Of a DNA stretch of 64,000 bases, positions 8,669 through 17,082 are shown in pieces. The stretch is from the NCBI GenBank assembly GCA_012103255.1, contig WLXD01000006.1:1-64000 (forward strand), given 5' to 3'. This DNA comes from Acidobacteriota bacterium. Its GTDB lineage: Bacteria > Acidobacteriota > UBA890 > WLXD01. The notes below the pieces were generated by a model, which worked only from the letters and a program-made list of their open reading frames with translations, ran no database searches and had not been told where the DNA came from. The position numbers and the translations under genes were made by a program. Each line of letters opens with the position of its first letter. Position 1 is the first letter of the stretch.

Positions 8669-9391
8669 TCACACCCGGAGCCAGCCGCCTCGCGCCAAAG
8701 AAGAGTCATCAAGGGCAAGCTCGACGGCGCGGCAAGCGAGGAGACGCGTGGAATCGACTACCGGAATCGGCGAATTCGAGTCGTTCAGAACGAGAGGCAA
8801 TTCGGTGCAGCCTAGGATGACAGCCTCGGCACCACGACCCTGCAGGCCGCGAATCGACTCGATCAAGGTCTCCGTCGTGCCGGGCTCGAAAGTCCCCTGA
8901 CAAAGCTCGTCGAAGATCGCGTCGTGGACGGCCTTCCGCTCACCGGGTTCCGGGACCAGTACGTCTACGCCGCGCTGGGCTAGCGCGTTCGGGTACACAG
9001 GCCCCGTCATCGTCCACTCCGTACCCAGAAGACCAACCTTGCCCCATGCGCGACGTTGTATCTCGGCAGCCGCAACGTGCGCAATGTGAAGTCCCGGGAT
9101 CGGCAAGCGTTCCGCCACCTGCTCGAGCACGATGTGGGCCGTATTGTCGGGACACATGAAGAACTCCGCGCCGGCCGCCTCGACGTGCTCGATGCCGGTG
9201 AGCAGGTGGGTGGCGATCTGTTCGTGATCGTCCGCGTCCCACGCCGGCATGCTGAGCCCCATCGGCACGCAACTCATGACGATGGTGGGGTGCATGTGCG
9301 CACCAAGGGCTTCCGCGCCCGCCCTGCATGCGGTGATGAAGCAGAGTGCCCCACCCTCAGCGCTGTGCGCGACGATCCCTACTGTTTTCAT
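8669..9391 (-). CDS. Aspartate/glutamate racemase family protein
   Basis: A 240-residue cytoplasmic protein of the two-domain Asp/Glu racemase fold. It starts MKTVGIVAHSAEGGALCF and carries the two catalytic cysteines expected for cofactor-independent racemisation: Cys80 in FFMCPDNTAH and Cys195 in VILGCTELPLVL. The first site is of the C-P-D-N-T kind rather than the plain C-N-T-A-H of glutamate racemase MurI, which points to a broad amino-acid or hydantoin racemase rather than the cell-wall enzyme. GGAGT precedes the ATG, and a TGC-TAACGT promoter lies ~45 nt upstream. Together with the adjacent M20 amidohydrolase this could convert D- or N-acylated amino acids; that link is inference from position. 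Confidence 0.88.
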   Translation of the reverse strand: MKTVGIVAHSAEGGALCFITACRAGAEALGAHMHPTIVMSCVPMGLSMPAWDADDHEQIATHLLTGIEHVEAAGAEFFMCPDNTAHIVLEQVAERLPIPGLHIAHVAAAEIQRRAWGKVGLLGTEWTMTGPVYPNALAQRGVDVLVPEPGERKAVHDAIFDELCQGTFEPGTTETLIESIRGLQGRGAEAVILGCTELPLVLNDSNSPIPVVDSTRLLACRAVELALDDSSLARGGWLRV

Positions 9392-9433
9392 GCTGACTCC
9401 ATGGCCGCTTCAGGGAGCAACGGATCGCCCGGC

Positions 9434-9442
9434 ACGTTAGCA
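9434..9442 (-). promoter_or_regulatory. Extended -10 promoter for the racemase gene
   Basis: Minus strand TGC-TAACGT, 43 nt upstream of the racemase ATG. Same TGC-TAnnnT pattern as at other starts in the window; no recognisable -35. Confidence 0.5.
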
Positions 9443-9495
9443 CTGCCTCGTCGCTGTGCGCTCGCAAAACGCACCGTTACACGGTTTGATTACCA

Positions 9496-11376
9496 GTGAG
9501 TCCTCTGCCAATCCCTGCGGAGAAGGTTCGGGTGTACCAACTCACAGGTCTCGCACCATGGTGCCTTCGCGCTGGCGTCCTGGGACTCGCGGCCGCGGTC
9601 AGCGTCACCGCCGGCGTCACATCGCAGGAGATCGCCAACTACCGGGCGCGAGCCGAACTGGTTCGACTCTATGTCTCGGTGATTCCCGAGGAACGCGCGC
9701 TCGCGGCCCCTCTCGCGGCCGACGACTTTGTGGTCACCGAGAACGGGGCACCTCGCGATATCACGGTGTTCTTCGGGCCGGACGACACGCCACTCGAGGT
9801 CGCCCTCGTGGCCGACATGAGCGGCAGCATGCACGGGTGGAACTCAAACCAACTGATCTTCACGCTCCTGGAGCAGTTACCTCCGACAGCCTGTGTGCTG
9901 CTACTCCCCTATCGGGAGGCACCATTGCCGGGTATGTGGGCCCGCGCCAATGACCCGACCCTGCGCGACTTCATCGCGCGTTTCGAACGAGTCGACAACG
10001 AAGCGACGTACGATGCCCTTGTTGCCGCGTATCAGCTACTCCGCGCAAGGCGATCAGGCGGCGCGGATCCGGCTCGACTGAACACCTTGATGCGCTTTCG
10101 CGCTCCGAACGAGCACGACCTACCAATTCCGCCGCCAACGAGCGGACGGTGTTCGTCGCGAGAGGCGGGAAGCGCGGTGCGACAGGCTGTGGTCGCAGTC
10201 ACCGACGAGCCCGTGGCGCATAGCGAAGCAACTTTTGCCGACGTGCTGCTCAACGCCTGGGGCAGCGGAATTCCGCTGTTCGCCGCGGTGCGCACTAAGG
10301 CCCCCAAAGAGGGGTCTCTCGAAATGCTTGGCCAGCCCGCGAGCGACACCGCGTTCCGGCAGGTTGAGGCTCTGGCCCAGCACACCGGCGGCCTGGTTTT
10401 CCGCTACCACGACTACTCGAGTTCCTTCGAACGCGAGCTCATCCGAATCGGCGCCGCGGTGAGCAACCTCTACCTGCTCGGATTCGTCCCGGCGTCGCGC
10501 GCCAGCGATGAGTCGGACGACTTCTACACCCGCGAACTGGAGGTGAGCCTCCCCGGCAGGAGCCACGAGGTGCTGTTGACCGACGAAATCGTGCTCGGCA
10601 AAGCACGATCCGAGAGCGGCGCGCTCGATCAGGCTCTCCGAGGATTTGAACAGCTAGCGAACGACGACCTCGAGGCTGCAGCAGCGTCCTTTCAGCTCGC
10701 TTCGAACCTCGCGCCCGACCTCGCCGTCGCTCGGTATGGAGAGGGGCTTGTCGCCTACCAGCGTGGCGATCTGGACAGGGCCCGTGGAGCGCTCTCCGCG
10801 GCCTACGATCAGGCGCCCTGGCTTCCCGACATCGATGCCTTTCTGGGCACGGTGGAATTCGGCCTGGGACGACTCGACGACGCTTGGGACCGCGCGATTG
10901 CAGCGCACTACGCCGGCGGCAACGTCTCGAGCCTGATCGAACAGCTGCAAGCGACCGCCCCGAGAGATCTTGATCTCACGCGACCGCCCTCGATCCCGCT
11001 CGTGGCGGTGCGTACCAGCAGAACCGGGCCGCTTGGTGCTCGACTCATCATGCCGACGGTACTCCTGGCAACGTTCTCGTTGATGGAACAGTCGAACGCC
11101 ATGCGGGCAACCTGGCATCAGGACGCGGCACACATGTTCCTCACGATCCGTGGCCAGGAGGAGGTTCGACGCGGTGCGCGCGACGGAGTTCGTGGTTGGC
11201 TGACACTCGAAAGCAATTCGGGTGAGCGCGTCGCCTCGGAGGCTTTCGAAATCCGCGACGCCTCAGATCCGGAGTCGATCGCTGCCGCGCTCCGGCGCGC
11301 GTTCGCGAAGATCGAGCAGGAGCTCGCCGCAAGGGCCACCTCCGACGGCCCGGCTAGCGCGCGTTCATCGACTTGA
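9496..11376 (+). CDS. Secreted VWFA-domain protein with TPR region
   Basis: A 626-residue protein with a GTG start, an N-terminal hydrophobic signal (LRAGVLGLAAAVSVTAGVTS) and a short beta domain (LVRLYVSVIPEE...DDFVVTENGAPRDITVF) of the kind that precedes the VWFA domain in the so-called VWFA-related Acidobacterial family. The MIDAS motif is VADMSGSM (D-x-S-x-S, about residue 107). Residues ~385-480 carry TPR-like helices (AAAASFQLASNLAPDLAVARYGEGLVAYQRGD). The last ~130 residues are less clear and include MFLTIRGQEEVRRGARDGVRGWL. It is probably periplasmic or surface-bound and metal-dependent in ligand binding; the ligand is unknown. The 3' end overlaps the convergent gene at 11354 by 23 bp. 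Confidence 0.85.
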   Translation: MSPLPIPAEKVRVYQLTGLAPWCLRAGVLGLAAAVSVTAGVTSQEIANYRARAELVRLYVSVIPEERALAAPLAADDFVVTENGAPRDITVFFGPDDTPLEVALVADMSGSMHGWNSNQLIFTLLEQLPPTACVLLLPYREAPLPGMWARANDPTLRDFIARFERVDNEATYDALVAAYQLLRARRSGGADPARLNTLMRFRAPNEHDLPIPPPTSGRCSSREAGSAVRQAVVAVTDEPVAHSEATFADVLLNAWGSGIPLFAAVRTKAPKEGSLEMLGQPASDTAFRQVEALAQHTGGLVFRYHDYSSSFERELIRIGAAVSNLYLLGFVPASRASDESDDFYTRELEVSLPGRSHEVLLTDEIVLGKARSESGALDQALRGFEQLANDDLEAAAASFQLASNLAPDLAVARYGEGLVAYQRGDLDRARGALSAAYDQAPWLPDIDAFLGTVEFGLGRLDDAWDRAIAAHYAGGNVSSLIEQLQATAPRDLDLTRPPSIPLVAVRTSRTGPLGARLIMPTVLLATFSLMEQSNAMRATWHQDAAHMFLTIRGQEEVRRGARDGVRGWLTLESNSGERVASEAFEIRDASDPESIAAALRRAFAKIEQELAARATSDGPASARSST

Positions 11377-11947
11377 CCCGGGCTTCCTGTTCGGACCGTG
11401 GCGGAACCCCGAATTCCGAGCGCACGGAATCCGGCAGCCAGTCGTCATAGTCGCCGAGCGACCAGGGCTCCTCCATGGTCCGCCTGATGAACTGGGTCCC
11501 CAGCCGTTGCGCGGAGTCGGTGCGGTGCAGGTAGCGATCCAGGGCGGCGGCGCTGAGCCACTGCCCTCCCTCGTGTCCTTTGAAGCCTGCCACCGTCGCC
11601 AGAATGTGCGCCGTCATGATGTCGTCCGAGCCACTGGCATGTTGCAAGACCATGGCCGCGTGGTAGTAGTCGTCGCCGGTATCGAGCTGGCCGGCCCCGA
11701 TGATCTCGATCACACGGTCGCGCCGTAGTTCGTCGCGCGTCGTGATCTCCTGCCACTGCTCTTGAGTTGGCGGAGAATCAAACGTCCGATCCGCCTGATC
11801 CTGTTCGTAGAGCAGCTTCAACTCCGCGGCGACTTCCGACAGCTGCGAAGCGCCCTTCGACACACCCGGTGCCGAGCGGGCTCGCAGCGAGTACGAGATA
11901 GCGATGAATGCGCACAGCAACGCGGCGAGAACACGGACGGACTTCAT
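11354..11947 (-). CDS. DUF6624-like secreted or membrane-anchored protein
   Basis: I start at the ATG at 11947 (MKSVRVLAALLCAFIAISYSLRARS), which gives a signal/anchor peptide; the ORF-track start adds 50 residues of arginine-rich out-of-frame-looking sequence. The 197-residue product contains DYYHAAMVLQHASGSDDIMTAH...LSAAALDRYLHRTDSAQRLGTQFI, which resembles the DUF6624 pattern (a QHA motif, then an A-x-L-x-D-R helix and a G-T-Q-F motif). Function is unknown for that family. No close operon partner: ppsA upstream on the same strand begins beyond 12 kb and ends 103 nt away. Family assignment is by memory of the pattern and is moderate only. Confidence 0.65.
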   Translation of the reverse strand: MKSVRVLAALLCAFIAISYSLRARSAPGVSKGASQLSEVAAELKLLYEQDQADRTFDSPPTQEQWQEITTRDELRRDRVIEIIGAGQLDTGDDYYHAAMVLQHASGSDDIMTAHILATVAGFKGHEGGQWLSAAALDRYLHRTDSAQRLGTQFIRRTMEEPWSLGDYDDWLPDSVRSEFGVPPRSEQEARVKSMNAR

Positions 11948-11978
11948 GCGGATGTCTCGACGGGGATCGTTGGCTCGA

Positions 11979-11984
11979 AGTCTA
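11979..11984 (-). promoter_or_regulatory. Possible -10 element (TAGACT) for the DUF6624-like gene
   Basis: Minus-strand TAGACT lies 31 nt upstream of the chosen ATG. It is the same hexamer as in the mazG/DUF1844 divergent promoters but is preceded by GTC rather than TGC. Weak on its own. Confidence 0.3.
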
Positions 11985-12050
11985 GACGCGTCGCCCGCCG
12001 GCACGCGATGCGCGCTCGATGTGGCTGTAGGCCGCGCTACGCGCGGTCGA

Positions 12051-14420
12051 TCAACCCTCTCGCGCCTGCTCCGCGAGCTTGAGCCACGTCTCCACAACCG
12101 TGTCGGGGTTTAGCGAAAGACTTCCGATGCCCTGCTCGGCCAGCCAGAGAGCAAGATCGGGGTGATCGGAGGGGCCCTGGCCGCAGATCCCGATGTACTT
12201 GCCGTGGCGTACGCACGCGTCGATGGCCATCTTCAACAACACCTTCACCGCCTCATCGCGCTCATCGAAGAGATCCGCAATGAGGCCGGAATCTCGATCC
12301 AGGCCGAGAGTCAATTGCGTCAGGTCGTTGGAACCGATCGAAAAACCGTCGAAGTGCTCCAGGAACTGATCCGCCAGCAGTGCATTGGATGGGAGCTCGC
12401 ACATCATCACGATCTCCAGACCGTTGTCGCCGCGGCGCAGCCCCTGCTCGGCCATGAGGTCGACTACCGCCTTGCCTTCGGCCACCGTACGCACGAACGG
12501 AATCATCGCCTTCACGTTTGTGAGACCCATCTCCTCGCGCACGAGCTTGAGCGCCCGGCACTCCAGCTCGAAACACGCGCGGAACTCATCGGAGACGTAG
12601 CGCGCCGCGCCGCGCCAGCCAAGCATGGGGTTCTCCTCACGCGGCTCGTAGTCGGCGCCGCCGAGCAGGTTTGCGTACTCGTTGGACTTGAAGTCCGACA
12701 ACCGTACGATCACAGGTTCCGGGTCGAACGCAGCCGCGATCGTTGCGATGCCCTGCGCCAGGCGCTCGACGTAGTAGTCGACCGGCCCCGCGTAGCCCCG
12801 AATCTTGTCGTCAATGGCCGATCGCACGTTCTCGGGCTGCTTCTCGTGTTCGAGCAGCGCACGCGGATGCACACCGATCATCCGGTTGATCACGAACTCG
12901 ATACGGGCGAGCCCAACGCCCTGGTTCGGGACGGCGGCGAAATCGAATGCACGATCGGGATTCGCCACATTGAGCATCAACTGCATCGGCGCCGGCGGCA
13001 TCGTCTCGAGGTTGATCGTCCGCACCTCGAAATCCAGCAGGCCGCCGTACACATAGCCGGTGTCGCCCTCGGCGCACGAGACCGTGACTTCGGTACCCTC
13101 GCCAATCCGGGCCGTGGCGTCCGTGCAGCCGACAACTGCCGGGATTCCCAGTTCACGCGCGATGATGGCCGCATGGCAGGTACGTCCGCCGCGATTGGTC
13201 ACGATAGCCGCAGCGCGCTTCATGATCGGTTCCCAGTCGGGGTCAGTCATGTCCGTAACCAGAACGTCGCCTGCCTGGACACGTTCCATCTCTGCGACGG
13301 TATCGATCACGCGGGCGACGCCTGAGCCGATGCGATGACCGATGCTGCGCCCTTCCACGACCACGGGAGCATCCGTCGGGTCGGTGACCCGATAGCGCTC
13401 GATCACCTGGCCTTCGCGACTCTTCACGGTCTCCGGGCGCGCCTGCACGATATAGATCTCGCCGTCGAGCCCGTCGCGTACCCACTCGATGTCCATCGGT
13501 CGGCCGTAGTGCTCCTCAACCAAGAGGGCCTGGCGCGCGAGGGCCTCTATGTCGGCGTCGGACAATGCGAACTGGCCTGCGAGGTCAGCAGGTACGTCCT
13601 CCGTCACGACGCCACCACCTGCGGGGTCGTAGACCATGCGTTGCGCCTTGCTGCCGAGTTCCTTCCTTAGGATCGCCCGGCGCCCTTCCCTCAACGCAGG
13701 CTTGTACACGTAGTACTCGTCAGGATTCACGGCACCTTGCACGACGGTTTCGCCGAGACCGAAGGCGGCGGTGATGAACACGGCGCGATCGAAACCCGAC
13801 TCGGTGTCGAGGGTAAACATGACCCCGCTCGCCCCCACATCGGATCGAGCCATCTGTTGGATGCCAGCGGAGAGGCAAACCTCGTCGTCAGAGAACCCCT
13901 GGTGCACCCGATAGGCGATCGCGCGATCGTTGTAGAGCGACGCGAAGACCTCATGGACCTTCTCGATGACTGCGTCAGCGCCAACGACGTTCAGAAACGT
14001 CTCCTGCTGGCCGGCGAATGACGCCTCCGGCAGGTCCTCCGCGGTCGCCGAGGACCGCACGGCAACCGAGAACTCGTCACTTCGAGCGGTAGCCATCGCC
14101 GCCCAAGCATCACGAACTTCGCGATCGAGGTCGGCGGGCAGAGGCGTCTGCATGATCCAATCGCGAATCTCGCTGCCAGCCGCGGCAAGGGCAGCGATGT
14201 CGTCCACGTCGACCTCGGCCAAACGGCCCTGGATGCGTGCGCCAAGCTCATTGTGGGACAGGAAGTCTCTGTAGGCGTCGGCGGTCGTGGCGAATCCACC
14301 CGGCACCCGCACGCCAGCTCCATCGAGATGGCCGATCATTTCCCCGAGCGAGGCGTTCTTGCCCCCCACCTGGTCGACGTGATCCATTCCAACAGTCTGC
14401 AGGTCCCGAACGTATCGCAA
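12051..14420 (-). CDS. ppsA: Phosphoenolpyruvate synthase
   Basis: PpsA makes phosphoenolpyruvate from pyruvate and ATP (AMP and phosphate released) for gluconeogenesis. The protein runs from [27 protein letters not shown] (ATP-grasp start) through [24 protein letters not shown], the phospho-His loop [24 protein letters not shown], and the PEP-binding TIM barrel ending with [17 protein letters not shown] and [10 protein letters not shown] place the start at a TTG (14420) preceded by AAGGGGGG, giving 789 residues against 792 in E. coli. The ORF-track start at 14912 would run through the divergent ppsR gene. A TGC-TAGAGT promoter lies ~60 nt upstream, and a GGCGCC-GAC-GGCGCC hairpin (14450-14464) is in the leader. 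The enzyme is expected to be controlled by reversible phosphorylation by PpsR next door. Confidence 0.95.
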   Translation of the reverse strand: MRYVRDLQTVGMDHVDQVGGKNASLGEMIGHLDGAGVRVPGGFATTADAYRDFLSHNELGARIQGRLAEVDVDDIAALAAAGSEIRDWIMQTPLPADLDREVRDAWAAMATARSDEFSVAVRSSATAEDLPEASFAGQQETFLNVVGADAVIEKVHEVFASLYNDRAIAYRVHQGFSDDEVCLSAGIQQMARSDVGASGVMFTLDTESGFDRAVFITAAFGLGETVVQGAVNPDEYYVYKPALREGRRAILRKELGSKAQRMVYDPAGGGVVTEDVPADLAGQFALSDADIEALARQALLVEEHYGRPMDIEWVRDGLDGEIYIVQARPETVKSREGQVIERYRVTDPTDAPVVVEGRSIGHRIGSGVARVIDTVAEMERVQAGDVLVTDMTDPDWEPIMKRAAAIVTNRGGRTCHAAIIARELGIPAVVGCTDATARIGEGTEVTVSCAEGDTGYVYGGLLDFEVRTINLETMPPAPMQLMLNVANPDRAFDFAAVPNQGVGLARIEFVINRMIGVHPRALLEHEKQPENVRSAIDDKIRGYAGPVDYYVERLAQGIATIAAAFDPEPVIVRLSDFKSNEYANLLGGADYEPREENPMLGWRGAARYVSDEFRACFELECRALKLVREEMGLTNVKAMIPFVRTVAEGKAVVDLMAEQGLRRGDNGLEIVMMCELPSNALLADQFLEHFDGFSIGSNDLTQLTLGLDRDSGLIADLFDERDEAVKVLLKMAIDACVRHGKYIGICGQGPSDHPDLALWLAEQGIGSLSLNPDTVVETWLKLAEQAREG

Positions 14421-14478
14421 GGCGCCCCCCTTGGCTTGAATCAGGGCCCGGCGCCGACGGCGCCCGCGGCATGGGGCG

Positions 14479-14487
14479 ACTCTAGCA
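14479..14487 (-). promoter_or_regulatory. Extended -10 promoter for ppsA
   Basis: Minus strand TGC-TAGAGT, predicting a start near 14472 and a ~52-nt leader to the TTG codon. Another copy of the recurring TGC-TAnnnT motif. Confidence 0.55.
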
Positions 14488-14562
14488 CCGCAACCCTCGC
14501 CCTGCGCGGATCCGCCGGTTACGCTCGCGTTGCACCATCGCGACCAACCTGAGGCACGAAAC

Positions 14563-15378
14563 ATGGCCAGAACGGTCTTCTTCATCTCGGACGGGACGGC
14601 CATCACCGCCGAGACTCTTGGCCATTCGCTGCTGACCCAATTCGACCTCGGAGACTTCGCCCAGCATCGACTTCCGTTCGTCGGAACTCTTGAACGTGCC
14701 GAGCGTGCCGCGCAAGCGGTCACCCGAGCTATGGAGGACGACGGCGAGCGTCCGATCGTCTTCCATACGGTCATCGAGCCCAAACACGCGAAGCTGCTCG
14801 AGGCGACGGGTGCGTGCGTGGTTGATCTGTTTGGCCAGCTCGCGACTCCGCTGGAGGAAGAGTTCGGTGTGTCACGCGAGCGGCACGTCGGTCGAGCCCA
14901 CGGCCTCACCAACGTCGATAGCTACGACCTACGCATGGAAGCCACGAACTACGCGCTCAGCCATGACGACGGCGCCAACACAGACTACGCTGACGCCGAC
15001 CTCGTGATGATCGGCGTCTCGCGCTCCGGGAAGACCCCCACGTGCCTGTACCTCGCGCTGCAATTCGGAGTGAGCGCGGCGAACTATCCACTGACGGAGG
15101 ACGACCTCGACGGCGCCGACCTGCCGAAGTCCCTGCGGTCAGCTCACGGGCGCCTGTTCGGCCTCACGATCGGCCCCGTTCGACTCGCCCAGATCCGAGA
15201 GGCGCGCCGACCCGGATCACGCTACGCTAGCCTTGCACGATGCAGGAGCGAGGTGGGCGACGCCGAGATGATCTATCAGCGGCGCAACATCCCGCACCTC
15301 GACGCCACACATATGTCCGTCGAGGAGATCTGCACCAAGGTGCTGCAGAAGCTCAAGCTCACCCGGCGGCTGTACTGA
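14563..15378 (+). CDS. ppsR: Phosphoenolpyruvate synthase regulatory protein (bifunctional kinase/pyrophosphorylase)
   Basis: A 271-residue DUF299-family protein that uses ADP to phosphorylate the PpsA active-site threonine region and phosphate to remove it. Hallmarks: [20 protein letters not shown] at the N terminus, the P-loop [15 protein letters not shown] (151-165), NYPLTEDDL and the C-terminal [18 protein letters not shown] use the ATG at 14563 rather than the ORF-track start because it matches the family N terminus and GAGG lies upstream. It is divergent from ppsA (142 bp between starts), which is the usual arrangement for this pair. Confidence 0.95.
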   Translation: MARTVFFISDGTAITAETLGHSLLTQFDLGDFAQHRLPFVGTLERAERAAQAVTRAMEDDGERPIVFHTVIEPKHAKLLEATGACVVDLFGQLATPLEEEFGVSRERHVGRAHGLTNVDSYDLRMEATNYALSHDDGANTDYADADLVMIGVSRSGKTPTCLYLALQFGVSAANYPLTEDDLDGADLPKSLRSAHGRLFGLTIGPVRLAQIREARRPGSRYASLARCRSEVGDAEMIYQRRNIPHLDATHMSVEEICTKVLQKLKLTRRLY

Positions 15379-15390
15379 CGCGAGTACGCC

Positions 15391-16152
15391 TCAGCTGGGT
15401 TTACGCATCCGCAACAGGAACCGATCGACGTCGTACCGAGTGGGAAATCCCATCTCGCCGTAGTCGTCGTCCTCAACGCGCAACAGCTCGGATCCTTCGA
15501 CGAACTCGAAGCCAGCCGCTTCGAGAACCTCGATCGCATGATCTTCGTGCAAGCGGTGCGTTTGGGCGTCGAGGCCGCCACCGAGGGTTCGCGCGTCGAC
15601 GACGATCAGTGAGCCGCCCGGCTTCAGCGTGCGAAGCATCTCGGCCATCACGTGATCCCCGTCAAAGCCGAACTGTTCGCCGATCGACGGGATCAACAGG
15701 TCGTGGAGGTTACGCACGGTGAGCCACAGATCGATGGAGTCATCAGCGACGTCGCTCACGTCGCGCATGGGGCGTACGTTCGAGAGGCCCGCCTCCTCGA
15801 ACCGGCCTTCAAGCGCCTCCACGGCAGCGTCGCTGAACGCCCACGGGGCAAGAACCGTCCCGGACGGCCCAACAACGTGGCCCAGCAGGTGCGAGTTGTA
15901 TCCACTGAACGGCATGAGGTCGGCAACGACCATGCCAGGCTCGATGCCGGCCCACGCGTAAACCTCAAGCGGTCGGGAACCGGGATCGCGATCGCGATCG
16001 GCGTCTGGGCGCGCAGGGTCCGAGAGAGGAGTGTCTTGTGAACCTGGACCATCGCCTGACTCGGCCGCGGCAGACAGCGCCACCGTCAGAGAAAAGAAGG
16101 CCGCCAGAGCGGCGCGAACGAGCATGGGGATCCGGCCGTGTGATTTCGTCAT
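15391..16152 (-). CDS. Exported methyltransferase-like protein
   Basis: The 253-residue product has a clear signal peptide (MLVRAALAAFFSLTVALSAAAES). The mature part follows a class I methyltransferase layout: EVYAWAGIEPGMVVADLMPFSGYNSHLL at motif I, IDLWLTVRNLHDLL after motif IV, EMLRTLKPGGSLIVVDARTL at motif V/VI and a C-terminal VDRFLLRMRKPS. Motif I lacks the usual G-x-G-x-G loop (D-L-M-P-F-S-G instead), so S-adenosylmethionine binding is doubtful. It resembles the predicted secreted methyltransferases of COG4798, whose function is unknown. The gene ends 12 nt from the convergent ppsR stop. The presence of an export signal on a SAM-enzyme fold is odd, since SAM is cytosolic. Confidence 0.75.
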   Translation of the reverse strand: MTKSHGRIPMLVRAALAAFFSLTVALSAAAESGDGPGSQDTPLSDPARPDADRDRDPGSRPLEVYAWAGIEPGMVVADLMPFSGYNSHLLGHVVGPSGTVLAPWAFSDAAVEALEGRFEEAGLSNVRPMRDVSDVADDSIDLWLTVRNLHDLLIPSIGEQFGFDGDHVMAEMLRTLKPGGSLIVVDARTLGGGLDAQTHRLHEDHAIEVLEAAGFEFVEGSELLRVEDDDYGEMGFPTRYDVDRFLLRMRKPS

Positions 16153-16320
16153 GCCCTGAAGCTACACCGCCGCACAGGCCGCCCGCCACGACGACACGTC
16201 GCCATTCCGTCGCCTTTCCGTGGCTTGAAACCGTACGCGATCACGCAGGGTGGCTCTGAAGTAGTGGGTGGGGCTCGCACGCGGGCACCGCTCTCATCCG
16301 TCTCCCTGGGAGTCCAGAAC

Positions 16321-17025
16321 ATGAATGTCACGTTTCGCACTCGAATCAGCCTCATGCTCGCTTTGTCGTCGCTCGCTGTGATCGCCGCCGCCCCGGCGTA
16401 CGGACAGACGTCCTATGCAGAATCGCTGGGAGCGGCGATTCGCGACTGGCAAGCGAATCTGGCCTCCGGCGCCGAGGTGCAAACAGGGATCGCGTCACGC
16501 TTCGAGGAGATCGCCGCAGATCACCCGAGCGGCTGGGAGGCATCGTTCTGGGCCTCCCACGCAATCACTCAGATTCCCGGACACGAGGGAGAGTCGGCAG
16601 CAGACCATTTCGGCCGCGCCCAGCGCTACCTCGATGAGGCGATCGCCCGCTATCCGGACGCACCCGACAAGGTCGTTTCCGAGTTCCATATGTTGCAGTC
16701 GCTAATTCACTCGAACCACGGGTTCGCGGCCGATGAAGAAGATCAGCCAGCCTTGTACCAGGCCTCCGGCGAATCCCAGGATCTCGCGGAGCAGGCCAAC
16801 CCGGACAATCCGCGCGCCTGGATGTTCAGAGGCTTCGACCTTATCCGACGAGGCGAGGACGACGCCGGCCGCATCATGCTGACCAAGGCCCTGGGCAAAT
16901 GGGACGCCTACCCGCCCGAAAACGAACTCGCGCCCAACTGGGGCAAGCAGTGGATCGATTTCTGGATGGGCGGGGCCGAGAAGCGCGAACGGCGCGAACT
17001 GCCGCCGCGGGACGGCCAGAGCTAG
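16321..17025 (+). CDS. Secreted TPR-like protein of unknown function
   Basis: Start chosen at the ATG at 16321 (MNVTFRTRISLMLALSSLAVIAAAPAYGQ), which follows GGGAG and gives a textbook Sec signal peptide; the ORF-track start adds 32 residues with no such feature. The mature 205 residues are helical: SYAESLGAAIRDWQANLASGAEVQTGIASRFEEIAADHPSGW, AADHFGRAQRYLDEAIARYPDAP, DLAEQANPDNPRAWMFRGFDLIRRGEDDAGRIMLTKALGKW. The spacing suggests two or three degenerate TPR units. No catalytic motif is evident. A role in periplasmic protein contacts is possible but not shown. It is convergent with the propeller lipoprotein gene. Confidence 0.75.
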   Translation: MNVTFRTRISLMLALSSLAVIAAAPAYGQTSYAESLGAAIRDWQANLASGAEVQTGIASRFEEIAADHPSGWEASFWASHAITQIPGHEGESAADHFGRAQRYLDEAIARYPDAPDKVVSEFHMLQSLIHSNHGFAADEEDQPALYQASGESQDLAEQANPDNPRAWMFRGFDLIRRGEDDAGRIMLTKALGKWDAYPPENELAPNWGKQWIDFWMGGAEKRERRELPPRDGQS

Positions 17026-17059
17026 GTCTCACCCGGCTGTGGCGCGCCCATTGCCGGGG

Positions 17060-17074
17060 GGCTGCGTTGCAGCC
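17060..17074. terminator. Small hairpin between convergent genes
   Basis: GGCTGC-GTT-GCAGCC, a 6-bp stem in the 57-nt gap between the stops at 17025 and 17083. A longer imperfect pairing (TCACCCGGCTG with CAGCCGGGGTGA) surrounds it. No T tract. Confidence 0.4.
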
Positions 17075-17082
17075 GGGGTGAA

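Noticed and set aside
12162-13325. Plus-strand 387-aa ORF
   Set aside because: Antisense shadow of ppsA; no family features.
14421-14912. N-terminal extension of the ppsA ORF
   Set aside because: Overlaps ppsR on the other strand and has no similarity to PpsA; the family start lies at 14420.
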